64,000 bases of DNA, from NCBI RefSeq assembly GCF_001427525.1, contig NZ_LMGU01000001.1, forward strand, positions 1,955,788 through 2,019,787, written 5' to 3'. Below, piece by piece: positions 54,699 to 63,078 of the stretch. Origin of the DNA: Microbacterium sp. Root61 (GTDB lineage Bacteria; Actinomycetota; Actinomycetes; Actinomycetales; Microbacteriaceae). Positions within the stretch are counted from its first letter, which is position 1. Each line of letters begins with the position of its first letter. The notes under the pieces were generated by a model that was not told the DNA's origin, did not search any database, and saw only the letters and a list, made by a program, of their open reading frames with translations. The position numbers and the translations under genes are program-made.

Positions 54699-55772
54699 GT
54701 GGACAAGATTGTCGATGGATCGCCGATGACGGAATCCGACCCCAGCGCCGAATGGGCCCTCCTCGCACCGTCGGAAGAGACCTTGGAGTTCGTGGGGTCG
54801 GCGCGCGCACAGTTCAGCAGCCTGTTTCCGACAAGCGTCATCCGCACGATCGCGGAGGGCGGCCCCGCGCCGATGGAGCACTGGACTGATCTGGTCGACC
54901 AGGGCTACCTCGCCGTCGGGATGCCGGAACAGAGCGGCGGAATCGGCACGCTCGCCGATCTCGTGACAGTGCTGGAGGAGGCCGGCCACGCGTTGCTGCC
55001 GCTCCCCCTGCTCGCGAGCGCTGCCTCAGCGCACACACTCCTCCGTGCCGGATTCGATGCCGATTCGCTCGATGACGCCCCTTCGGCGCTGGCGGTATCC
55101 ACGGATCCGTCGGACGTGCTCATCGCCCTGGATGCGGCGCACGCCGCCACCGTCACCGTTGTCTCGGCAACGCTCGGAGGCGTCGTGATCGAACGCATCG
55201 CGGCCACCGCGCAGCCCGCCGCACCCCGCGATCCCATCGATCCGACCCGCCCACTCGTCACTCTCGAGCGGGGTGCAGTACTCGATCGCCGTGCCCTCAG
55301 CGACGTCACCGTGGACGACGTGCTCGCGGCCGCTCGAGTGTGCGTCGCAGCGGACCTCCTCGGGACAGCAACCCTCGCGCTCGAGGGCGCCACCGAGCAC
55401 GCGAAGCGGCGCGAGCAGTTCGGACGGCCCATCGGCTCGTTCCAGTCGGTGAAGCACCAGATCGTCGACGGGTACATCTCGATCGAGCGCGCTCGCAGCC
55501 TCACCCTCGGTGCTGCAGCAGAACTCGTCACCCACCCGTTCAGCGCCACAGGCACCGAACTCTCGCTCCTCGCGAAAGCCGCCGCATCCGATGCCGCCAC
55601 GGGAGCCGTGGCCCTGCACACCCAGCTGCTCGGGGCGATGGGGCTCACGTACGAGTCGGACAATCATCTGGCCGTGCGGCGAGCGCAACAGACCGCCGGA
55701 TACCTCGGAACGGCGTCCGACCTGTACGCGCGCACCGCCGCACTGATCCTCGATAGGAGCGCTCGTGGCTGA
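54699..55772 (+). CDS. Acyl-CoA dehydrogenase-like subunit (short, paired)
   Basis: 357 residues, GTG start; an inner ATG at 54726 is possible. N-terminal part 'VDQGYLAVGMPEQSGGIGTLADLVTVLEEAG' and C-terminal REQFGRPIGSFQSVKHQIVDGYISIERAR and LHTQLLGAMGLTYESDNHL; the middle beta domain is reduced. The same short-subunit type as 52470-53438. Overlaps the next gene by 8 bp. Confidence 0.82.
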   Translation: MDKIVDGSPMTESDPSAEWALLAPSEETLEFVGSARAQFSSLFPTSVIRTIAEGGPAPMEHWTDLVDQGYLAVGMPEQSGGIGTLADLVTVLEEAGHALLPLPLLASAASAHTLLRAGFDADSLDDAPSALAVSTDPSDVLIALDAAHAATVTVVSATLGGVVIERIAATAQPAAPRDPIDPTRPLVTLERGAVLDRRALSDVTVDDVLAAARVCVAADLLGTATLALEGATEHAKRREQFGRPIGSFQSVKHQIVDGYISIERARSLTLGAAAELVTHPFSATGTELSLLAKAAASDAATGAVALHTQLLGAMGLTYESDNHLAVRRAQQTAGYLGTASDLYARTAALILDRSARG

Positions 55773-56865
55773 GATCCTCGACGAATACCGCACGTTTCTC
55801 GATGAGGCCCTTCCCGTCGGCTATGACGGCAGCGCTCGGGAGTTTCGCGAGGACGAGCCACTGCGTCGCGCTTTCCAAGCGGCGAGCTTCGACAACGGCT
55901 GGCTCGTGCCCGAGTGGCCGCGCGATCTCGGCGGTCGAGATCTGCCGCTGCCCCACGCCCTCGCGATCCGCATCGAGGGTGCGCGCCGCCAGATCCCCCG
56001 ACAGATGAACATCCAGGCGACCGGCGTGGTTGCCCCCGCCATCCGACAGTTCGGAACGGTCGAACAGCAGGCCCGCTACCTGCGCCCCACGCTGCGCGGT
56101 GAAGCGTGGTGGGCGTTGGGAATGTCCGAGCCGGAGTCGGGCTCCGACCTGGCGTCCCTGCGCACCACCGCCGTGCGCACCGGAGAGAACTTCGTCGTCA
56201 ACGGCCAGAAGATCTGGACGACGCAAGCCGACGGATCCCGCTGGTGCACGCTCTACGTCCGCACGGATGCCACGCTCCCCAAGCACAAGGGGATCACATG
56301 CCTGCTGCTCGACATGGAGACTCCGGGCATCACCGTCCGCCCCATCCCGACGGCGGGCCCGTCTGTCGAGGCCTTCTGCGAGGTGTTCCTCGACAACGTC
56401 GTGGTTCCTGCGAGTGACGTGCTCGGCGAGGTCAACGGCGGCTGGCGGATTGCGATGGCGAGCCTCGAACACGAGCGCGACATGATCTGGATCAACAACT
56501 GGCTCGAGATGCAACGCGCTCTCGATCCCGTGCTGACCCGCTCTGTCGAACCGCACCAACTCGATCGCCTGGGACGACTGCTCGGTGACATGGAGGGTGT
56601 GCGGCTCACAGGCCTGCGCTCCGTCGCCCACCGCGCCGCAGGGACCGATTCCCCGATCGGGACCCTTCTCAAGCTCTTCGGCTCGGAGGCCGTACAGCGA
56701 GCGACCTCTTTCGCGCTCGAAACCGCCGGAAGCGACGGCGCCGCTCGGGCTTCGGCCTTCGACGACTATCTGGAATCCCTCGCGGCGACCATCTACGGCG
56801 GCACCTCAGAGGTGCAGCGCAACATCATCGCCGAGCGCGTGCTCGGACTCCCGAAAGGCTCCTGA
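55765..56865 (+). CDS. Acyl-CoA dehydrogenase (large partner)
   Basis: 366 residues, GTG start. Pattern: WPRDLGGRDLPLPHALAI, MSEPESGSDLASLRTTA, GQKIWTTQADGSRWCTLYV, and YGGTSEVQRNIIAERVLG at the end. Pairs with the 54699-55772 product in the manner of heterotetrameric acyl-CoA dehydrogenases. The SDR gene follows by 3 bp. Confidence 0.85.
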   Translation: MAEILDEYRTFLDEALPVGYDGSAREFREDEPLRRAFQAASFDNGWLVPEWPRDLGGRDLPLPHALAIRIEGARRQIPRQMNIQATGVVAPAIRQFGTVEQQARYLRPTLRGEAWWALGMSEPESGSDLASLRTTAVRTGENFVVNGQKIWTTQADGSRWCTLYVRTDATLPKHKGITCLLLDMETPGITVRPIPTAGPSVEAFCEVFLDNVVVPASDVLGEVNGGWRIAMASLEHERDMIWINNWLEMQRALDPVLTRSVEPHQLDRLGRLLGDMEGVRLTGLRSVAHRAAGTDSPIGTLLKLFGSEAVQRATSFALETAGSDGAARASAFDDYLESLAATIYGGTSEVQRNIIAERVLGLPKGS

Positions 56866-56868
56866 CCG

Positions 56869-57690
56869 ATGTCGGAATCATTCCTCCCCCTCACCGACCG
56901 CACCGCTCTTGTCACCGGAGCCGGACGCGGGATCGGCCGTTCGATCGCCGTGTCGCTGGCCGCGGCCGGCGCGACCGTGGTCGTCATGGCCCGCACGGCC
57001 GACCAGCTCGACGTCACCGTGGCCGAGATCGAGGCGGCGGGTGGGCGTGCGATCGCCGCCCCCTGCGACATCCGCGATCCCGCCGACGTGGGCCGAGCTG
57101 TCGCTGCTGCGCTCGAGGTCGTACCCGGCGTCGACATCCTCGTGAACAACGCGGGCAACAACGTCAAGGCCCCCGTCGTTCCGCTTCCCGTCGCCCCCGG
57201 CACGGCGATCGGGCAGCCGGGATCACGGCCGTCCGATCTCGCCCTGAGCGACGAGGAGTGGGACTCCGTGCTCGACACCCACGTGCGCGGGTCGATTGCG
57301 CTCATTCGCCTTCTGGTGCCCGGCATGTTCGACCGCGGTCGTGGCCGAGTCATCAACATCGGCTCGAGCTCGGTGATGCGGGCGAGCAACCTGACCACGC
57401 CGTACAAGGTGGCCAAGGGTGCCATCACCCACTTGACTCAATCCCTCGCAAAGGAATGGGCGGCCTACGGCGTGACAGTGAACGCGATCGCGCCCGGCCA
57501 CTTCCGCACCGACATGACCAAAGCGCTGCACGACAGCCCCGAGGGACAGGCCTGGTTGAAGGAGCGCATCCCCATGCAGCGCACCGGAGACACCCGAGAA
57601 CTCGGTGCGCTCGCCGTCTTCCTGGCCGGCGATTTGGCATCCTTCATCACCGGCCAGGTCATCTACGTCGACGGCGGCGAAACGCTCTAG
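56869..57690 (+). CDS. SDR dehydrogenase
   Basis: 273 residues. TGAGRGIGRSIAVSLAAAG for cofactor, NNAGNN, Ser in IGSSSV, and the YKVAKG Tyr/Lys pair. An insert (about residues 95-125) distinguishes it from the HSD10-like gene. Its stop overlaps the convergent hydratase stop through CTAG. Probably a 3-hydroxyacyl-CoA or ring-alcohol dehydrogenase. Confidence 0.82.
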   Translation: MSESFLPLTDRTALVTGAGRGIGRSIAVSLAAAGATVVVMARTADQLDVTVAEIEAAGGRAIAAPCDIRDPADVGRAVAAALEVVPGVDILVNNAGNNVKAPVVPLPVAPGTAIGQPGSRPSDLALSDEEWDSVLDTHVRGSIALIRLLVPGMFDRGRGRVINIGSSSVMRASNLTTPYKVAKGAITHLTQSLAKEWAAYGVTVNAIAPGHFRTDMTKALHDSPEGQAWLKERIPMQRTGDTRELGALAVFLAGDLASFITGQVIYVDGGETL

Positions 57691-58421
57691 GCCCCGAAAG
57701 TGATCGGCGATGCCCCGCGGTCGACCGTCCAGTTGTCCGCGGTCTCGCGTTCGAGCCGCCGTGCGTCGCCGAGCTGGGATTGCTGTCCACTCGCGTACAG
57801 CATGACCATGTTCTCCGCCGCTGCAGGTGAGATCGACGCAATGGCGGCCGCCAGTTCGCGTGCCCGCGGCAGCAGCAGCTCATGAGGCAGCACCTCATTC
57901 ACGAGCCCCCACGACAGCGCGGTCGCTGCATCGATGGGAAGGCCGGTGAGCGACAGCTGGCGGGCGCGCCCGACGCCGACGAGGGCGGGAAGGTCCGCGC
58001 TGAGCCCCCACCCCGGCGATATGCCGAGCTTCGCGTGCGTGTCGGCGAACATCGCACGCTCGGACGCGAGCGCGAACGAGCACGCGATCATGATCTCGAT
58101 GCCACCGGAGATGCAGCTTCCGTTGATGGCGGCGATCGTCGGCGTCCTCATGCCACGAAGTCGCGTCGCGGGGTCGAGCGGCGCCGTGACGTAGTTCGCC
58201 TCGCCGAGGAGCTCCTTCGCGTTCACACCGCTGGTGAACGCGGGATCGTCTCCCGTGATGATCACGACTCGGATGCCGGGATCGTCGTCGGCGATCTGCA
58301 GATCATCGACGAGCGCCACCCGTGTGGCTTTCGTGAGAGCGTTCCGAGTCGCCGGTGCCGACAAGGTGAGCGTGAGCACGGCGTCGTCGCGCGTGAGACG
58401 GTAGTCGATCTCGGTCGTCAT
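57687..58421 (-). CDS. Enoyl-CoA hydratase/isomerase family protein
   Basis: 244 residues from ATG at 58421 with GAGAAGG 8 nt upstream. Crotonase fold with oxyanion loop SCISGGIEIM and THAKLGISPGWGLSADLP; one Glu is kept (GGIEIM) and the second position is Ser/Pro, so the catalytic pair is incomplete. Divergent from the flavoprotein gene with a shared operator-like site between. Confidence 0.83.
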   Translation of the reverse strand: MTTEIDYRLTRDDAVLTLTLSAPATRNALTKATRVALVDDLQIADDDPGIRVVIITGDDPAFTSGVNAKELLGEANYVTAPLDPATRLRGMRTPTIAAINGSCISGGIEIMIACSFALASERAMFADTHAKLGISPGWGLSADLPALVGVGRARQLSLTGLPIDAATALSWGLVNEVLPHELLLPRARELAAAIASISPAAAENMVMLYASGQQSQLGDARRLERETADNWTVDRGASPITFGA

Positions 58422-58445
58422 TTTCGATACCTTCTCTCTTATCAT

Positions 58446-58459
58446 TGTAATATATACAA
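58446..58459. promoter_or_regulatory. Operator-like site in hydratase/flavoprotein gap
   Basis: TGTAATATATACAA on the plus strand (TTGTATATATTACA on the minus), matching the etfB-upstream site in 13 of 14 positions. It lies in the 59-bp gap between divergent starts at 58421 and 58481, so one factor could control both. Confidence 0.55.
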
Positions 58460-58480
58460 GATAACGAAAGGACGTCGACG

Positions 58481-59467
58481 ATGGCGCTGCCCGACCGCAT
58501 AGCTTCACGACTGGCCATCCCGGTGATCTGCGCCCCGATGTTCCTCATCTCGGAGCCCCAATTGGTCGTTGCAGCGTGCAAGGCAGGAGTGCTCGGCTCC
58601 TTCCCCCGTCAGAACACCCGCACCCGCGAGGACTTCGAGGCATGGCTGCGCCAGATCCGCGAAGAGCTGGACGCGTGGACGGAAGCGACCGGGAGAGTCC
58701 CCGGACCGATCGCCGTCAACATTCCGACCACCCTGGATCCCGCCGACATCGCCGCCGATCTCGACGTCTGCGTGCGGTACGGCGTTGACATCATCATCAC
58801 CTCGGTGGGCAAACCGCACGAGGTCACCCGTCTGGCGCACGACAGGGGCCTGCTCGTCTACCACGACGTCACGACGATCGCGTTCGCCGAGAAGGCCATC
58901 GATGCAGGAGTCGACGGCCTCAATTGCATCGGCGCCGGCGGTGGCGGACACTCGGGGACTGTCAGCCACCTCGCCCTCATCCCGAAGATCCGATCGATCT
59001 ACGACGGGACCATCGCACTCGCCGGAGCCGTATCGACCGGTTCCGTCGTGCGCGCCGGCGAGATCCTCGGCGCAGACCTGGCGTTCATGGGCAGTCGATT
59101 CGCCGCGACGGTCGAGTCGCACGCCCACGCACAGCAGAAGCAGTGGATGGTGGCCGGCGCGTCGAAGGACCTCAGCTTCACCCCAAAGGTCAACGGCATG
59201 CCCGCGAACTGGATGCTCGCATCTCTCGCCGCCCACGGGATCGACCTCGGCGCGCTGCCCGAGCCCGTGCAGCGCGGTCATGACCACCTGCCGGAGGGAG
59301 TGCATCCCTGGCGTGACCTCTGGTCGGCCGGTCAGGGAATCGAACTCATCGACGACATCCCCAGCGTCGCCGAGCTCGTCGATCGCCTGGCAGCGGAGTA
59401 CCTCGCCGCGTGTGCGATGCCGGACCGGTCGCCACAGGCTCGTCGCCACCTCGCCGTACGGTCATGA
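58481..59467 (+). CDS. Nitronate monooxygenase-family flavoprotein
   Basis: 328 residues, ATG with AAGGA site. FMN-binding barrel: PVICAPMFLISEPQLVVAACKAG, CIGAGGGGHSG, ALAGAVSTGSVVRAGEILGADLAFMGSRF. These are typical of the NPD/nitronate monooxygenase group. In actinobacterial sterol catabolism a member of this family (IpdC) acts on a CoA-linked ring fragment, so with the surrounding beta-oxidation genes an acyl-CoA-directed flavoenzyme is plausible rather than nitronate detoxification. Confidence 0.83.
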   Translation: MALPDRIASRLAIPVICAPMFLISEPQLVVAACKAGVLGSFPRQNTRTREDFEAWLRQIREELDAWTEATGRVPGPIAVNIPTTLDPADIAADLDVCVRYGVDIIITSVGKPHEVTRLAHDRGLLVYHDVTTIAFAEKAIDAGVDGLNCIGAGGGGHSGTVSHLALIPKIRSIYDGTIALAGAVSTGSVVRAGEILGADLAFMGSRFAATVESHAHAQQKQWMVAGASKDLSFTPKVNGMPANWMLASLAAHGIDLGALPEPVQRGHDHLPEGVHPWRDLWSAGQGIELIDDIPSVAELVDRLAAEYLAACAMPDRSPQARRHLAVRS

Positions 59468-59483
59468 CCAGGATGGACACACA

Positions 59484-60287
59484 ATGACGAACGACACGCG
59501 CTTCCCGACCTCTCCCGAGCTGCTGACGGAGGTGGTCGGAACCACCCTCGTCGTGACCCTGAACCGCCCGACGCGCGCCAACGCGCTCGATGCGACACTG
59601 ATCCGTGCGCTTCGAGAGCTCTGGCCGCAGGTTGCCACAGACACCCGACTGCGGTGTGTCGTGCTGACCGGCGCCGGCAATGCGTTCTGCGCCGGCGCCG
59701 ACGTCGCCATGCTGGCCGCCCCGCGGATCGAGATCGGTGCCACGGCCGCCGCCGAGCTGAGCTTCGTACCGGGACCCCACCTGAACATTCCCGTGATCGC
59801 CGCCGTCAACGGGGTCTGCGCCGGCGGCGGTCTGCACTTCGTCGCCGACGCCGACATCGTCGTCGCCGCCGACGTGGCCAGGTTCATCGACCCGCACGTC
59901 AGTGTGGGCCAGGTGAGCGGCCTCGAACCGATCGAGCTGCTGATGCGGATGAGACGCGATCTCGTCGCGCGAATGGCTCTCCTCGGCTCGAAGGAAGTGC
60001 TGGATGCCACCACGGCGCAGGCCGCCGGACTCGTCTCCCAGGTGGTCGCCCCGGGCGACCTGCTGCCGATGGCGATGAGCCTCGCCGCGCAGATCGCCCA
60101 GGGCTCCCCCGAGGCCCAGCGGGTGACACGCCAGATCCTGCGCGACTTCGAGGCGGACCTGGTGCGCGAACACCTCGATCGTGGCTGGCAGGCCGTGCAG
60201 GACCATTGGACCCACCCGGACGCCGTCGAGGGCCCAACGGCCTTCGCTGAGAAGCGAGCTCCCCAGTGGGCTCCGCCCCGCTCGTAG
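59484..60287 (+). CDS. Enoyl-CoA hydratase-family protein, atypical active site
   Basis: 267 residues. Crotonase pattern is present (GNAFCAGADVAML and the oxyanion CAGGGLHFV), but the Glu positions carry His (GGLHFV) and Gly/Leu in VGQVSGLEPIELL, so a usual hydratase mechanism is unlikely. Possible hydrolase, isomerase or ring-opening enzyme. TAG stop overlaps a GTG candidate for the next gene. Confidence 0.78.
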   Translation: MTNDTRFPTSPELLTEVVGTTLVVTLNRPTRANALDATLIRALRELWPQVATDTRLRCVVLTGAGNAFCAGADVAMLAAPRIEIGATAAAELSFVPGPHLNIPVIAAVNGVCAGGGLHFVADADIVVAADVARFIDPHVSVGQVSGLEPIELLMRMRRDLVARMALLGSKEVLDATTAQAAGLVSQVVAPGDLLPMAMSLAAQIAQGSPEAQRVTRQILRDFEADLVREHLDRGWQAVQDHWTHPDAVEGPTAFAEKRAPQWAPPRS

Positions 60288-61054
60288 TGGACAGGTTCAC
60301 GGGCCGGGTCGCGGTGATCACCGGGGCCGGCAACGGCATCGGGCGCGCCACGGCCGCACGACTGATCGACGAGGGCGCGACGGTCGTCGGGGTCGACATC
60401 GACGAGGCTGCGCTCGGTGACGCCGCCGACGCCCTCGGGGAACGATTCGAACCGTTCCCCGCCGACGTGGCGGACGCGGCACCGGAGCACGACTATGTGT
60501 CGTACTGCATCGCCAGGCACGGCAGTCTCGACATCGCCTTCCTCAACGCCGGCGTACTCGGGGCGACCGGCCCCATCCACGACTATTCGCTCGAGGAGTT
60601 CGATCGCGTGATGGCGATCAATGTGCGCGGCGTCTGGCTGGGCACCAGTCGTGCGCTCGGCGCGATGCGGGAGCGCGGCGCAGGCGTGATCACGATCACG
60701 TCCTCCACCGGCGGGCTGCGGGGCAGCGGCGGCCTCGGCCCCTACGTCGCCAGCAAGCACGCCGTGGTCGGGATCATGAAGAGCGCCGCGATCGAAGGCG
60801 GGCCCTTCGGGGTTCGTGTCAACACGATCCATCCAGGACCGACGAATACTCAGGTATGGTCGGCCGCCGAAGAAACAAAGCGGATCGAGACGGGCGCGGA
60901 GCGTTCCGGACTGCCCCAGCTCTACCGTGTCGCCGATCCGTCGGAGGTGGCATCGGTCGTCGCCTTCCTCTCGAGCGATGAAGCGGGATTCTGCACCGGC
61001 GGATCGTTCCCGGTGGACGGCGGGCTCCTCGCCGGCCCGCCGTACTCCGCCTGA
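60266..61054 (+). CDS. SDR dehydrogenase
   Basis: 262 residues from a GTG at 60266; a GTG at 60287 gives a shorter N-terminus closer to family length. Cofactor motif TGAGNGIGRATAARLIDEG, catalytic Ser in SSTGG, and YVASKHA. Position after the atypical hydratase suggests a consecutive step. Ends before a strong hairpin. Confidence 0.8.
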   Translation: MGSAPLVVDRFTGRVAVITGAGNGIGRATAARLIDEGATVVGVDIDEAALGDAADALGERFEPFPADVADAAPEHDYVSYCIARHGSLDIAFLNAGVLGATGPIHDYSLEEFDRVMAINVRGVWLGTSRALGAMRERGAGVITITSSTGGLRGSGGLGPYVASKHAVVGIMKSAAIEGGPFGVRVNTIHPGPTNTQVWSAAEETKRIETGAERSGLPQLYRVADPSEVASVVAFLSSDEAGFCTGGSFPVDGGLLAGPPYSA

Positions 61055-61081
61055 CACCACACGGCCTCGCCCCGCATACAG

Positions 61082-61119
61082 GTCCGCCCCGCTGCAACTC
61101 GCGTTGCAGCGGGGCGGAC
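61082..61119. terminator. Strong bidirectional terminator hairpin
   Basis: GTCCGCCCCGCTGCAAC, loop TCGC, GTTGCAGCGGGGCGGAC: a perfect 17-bp stem between the convergent SDR (ends 61054) and binding-protein (ends 61133) genes. No T-tract. Confidence 0.8.
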
Positions 61120-61132
61120 GGAGTTGGGGTCG

Positions 61133-62359
61133 CTATCCGCCCACGACGGTGCAGAAGCCGTCGATAGAGCACGGACCGGTCGGCGAATACATCTGCAGAC
61201 CGTCAGCATCGATGCCGATGCGCTTGTCCGGGCCGAAGACGTAGGTGCCGTTCACGCCGACGAACGGCTGGCCCGACGTCAGGTACGACTTGATCGTGTC
61301 GCCATCGGTCGTGCCCTTGTCGGTGACGGCCTGAGCGATCAGCACCGACCAGTCGAAGGAGTTGGCTCCGACGGTGTCGAGCGGCCCGAAGGTGTCCTTG
61401 TCCAGAGCCTTCAGGTAGCCGGTGACGAATGCCGCGTGGAGGTCCGCCTCAGGAGAGCCTTCCTTTGCCGGGTTGAGGAAGGTCTTGGCCATCGGTCCCG
61501 CAGCGAGGGTCTTGGCAAGGGCTGCCGGTGTGACCTCCACGATCGCCGGGGTGCCCAGGCCGAGGGTTCCAGACATCGGCGGGTACCAGCCGAGCTTGTC
61601 GAATGCCGTCATGAGCGTGACGGCAGGGGTGCCGTACGGCCAGGCGATGACCGAGTCGACGCCGGCATCGCGCAGCTGTCCGATCTGCGCGGTGACGTCA
61701 CTTGACGTGGCCGGGAAGCTCGCGCGCACGACCTCGAGGTCGGGGTAGTCGGCAGCGATGAGCTTGACGGTCAGGTCGGCCTGAGCGACCGCGAATGCCG
61801 AAGCGTCATCGATCACACCGATCTTGTCGCCGAATTCCGCCGCGTGGTCGATCAGCGGTGTCACGGCGGTCGGGCCTGCGTTGCCGGCGCTCGTGGAGAA
61901 TGCGTACTTGTAGAGGCGATTATCCCCGGTGTCGGCGAGAACCGCGGCGATGCCACCCGAGGTCGAGCCCGGGATCTTCACCTGGTTGAGTACACCCTGG
62001 ACGGCGGGGAACGCCTCCGTGGTGAAGAAGATCGCGGTGGCACCGAGCTGGGCCAGCTCACGGGTCTGGGCCACGGCAGCGGTCGTCTCGCCAGCGGTGT
62101 CGCGCTCGACGATTTCGACCGTGAGGCCCTCGTGCAGCGACTCGGCGTACTCGGCGCCGGCCTTGAGCCCCGCGAGCGAGTTGATACCGGATGCCGCAAG
62201 CGGCCCGGTCAGCGAGCCGACGAACCCGATGGTGACTTTCTCGACCGAGTCGGCTTCCGGCTCGGTGCTCGAGTCAGGCGAAGCGCTGCAGGCGGCGAGG
62301 GTGATCGCGAGTGCGCCCGCGGCGACAAACGCGAGCACCCTTCTGCTCTTGCGGAACAT
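61133..62359 (-). CDS. Liv-type ABC transporter substrate-binding lipoprotein
   Basis: 408 residues, GAAGGAGAA site. Lipobox LAACS at about residue 23. The mature protein has the periplasmic-binding type I (Leu/Ile/Val) pattern: KVTIGFVGSLTGPLAASG, then ...AVAQTRELAQLGATAIFF. Family members bind branched amino acids, amides and aromatic or other carboxylates. Follows livF by 26 bp; last gene of the operon. Confidence 0.87.
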   Translation of the reverse strand: MFRKSRRVLAFVAAGALAITLAACSASPDSSTEPEADSVEKVTIGFVGSLTGPLAASGINSLAGLKAGAEYAESLHEGLTVEIVERDTAGETTAAVAQTRELAQLGATAIFFTTEAFPAVQGVLNQVKIPGSTSGGIAAVLADTGDNRLYKYAFSTSAGNAGPTAVTPLIDHAAEFGDKIGVIDDASAFAVAQADLTVKLIAADYPDLEVVRASFPATSSDVTAQIGQLRDAGVDSVIAWPYGTPAVTLMTAFDKLGWYPPMSGTLGLGTPAIVEVTPAALAKTLAAGPMAKTFLNPAKEGSPEADLHAAFVTGYLKALDKDTFGPLDTVGANSFDWSVLIAQAVTDKGTTDGDTIKSYLTSGQPFVGVNGTYVFGPDKRIGIDADGLQMYSPTGPCSIDGFCTVVGG

Positions 62360-62385
62360 AATTCTCCTTCGAATTGAAAGACCGC

Positions 62386-63078
62386 TTACGAAAGGTAAGC
62401 AGCGTGCAACAGGTCCGGAAGCGCTGCATCCGTTCCCTTGACCTCGTGGATGATCTGCCCGTGCCGAAGGACCAGCACATCAGCCTCAAGATTCTGGGCC
62501 ACCTCGAGTCTTTGCTCGACGACGAGGACGGCGTAGCCGAGATCACGAAGCTGCGCGATGATCTCGGTGGTTCGGGCGACGAGCTTGGGCGACAGCCCGT
62601 TCGTCGGCTCGTCGAGCATGATGGCCTGCGGCGCACCCGCCACCGCCCGCGCGATGGCCAACATCTGCTGCTGCCCGCCGCTCAACCGACCCGCAGCTCG
62701 GCCGAGGTGCTCGACCAGTTCTGGCAAGAGCTCGAGCGGATCCACGGGCGGCTTCGCGCCAGAGCGGCTTCGCGCGACGTCGAGGTTCTCGCTCACCGTG
62801 AGGTTGGGGAAGACATGGCGGCCCTCGAGCACGTGACCGAGACCGTATCTCGCGCGCTTGCTGGCCGGCAGCCGTTCCAGCTGCCGATCACCGAGCCGCA
62901 CGCGCCCGCTCGACGAGGTGAGACCGCCGATCCCGTGGAGCGTGGAGGTCTTGCCTGCGCCGTTCGCGCCCAGGAGCACGAGGCACTCCCCGGGTGCCAC
63001 CGAGAAGGAAATGGATTCCGCCGCGACGACCGCGCCGTAGCGCACGCCGAGACCTTCTACTACCAGCTGCGCGCCCAT
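62386..63078 (-). CDS. livF: Liv-type ABC transporter ATPase
   Basis: 230 residues; start overlaps the LivG stop by 1 nt. Walker A GANGAGKTS, signature LSGGQQQMLAIARAV, Walker B IMLDEPTNGLSP. LivF group by length and by the missing LivG-type insert. Drives the importer with LivG. Confidence 0.88.
   Translation of the reverse strand: MGAQLVVEGLGVRYGAVVAAESISFSVAPGECLVLLGANGAGKTSTLHGIGGLTSSSGRVRLGDRQLERLPASKRARYGLGHVLEGRHVFPNLTVSENLDVARSRSGAKPPVDPLELLPELVEHLGRAAGRLSGGQQQMLAIARAVAGAPQAIMLDEPTNGLSPKLVARTTEIIAQLRDLGYAVLVVEQRLEVAQNLEADVLVLRHGQIIHEVKGTDAALPDLLHAAYLS

Noticed and set aside
58446..58459. Reading the AT-rich site as only a -10 element
   Set aside because: The near match to the site before etfB favours an operator, though overlap with a promoter is possible.
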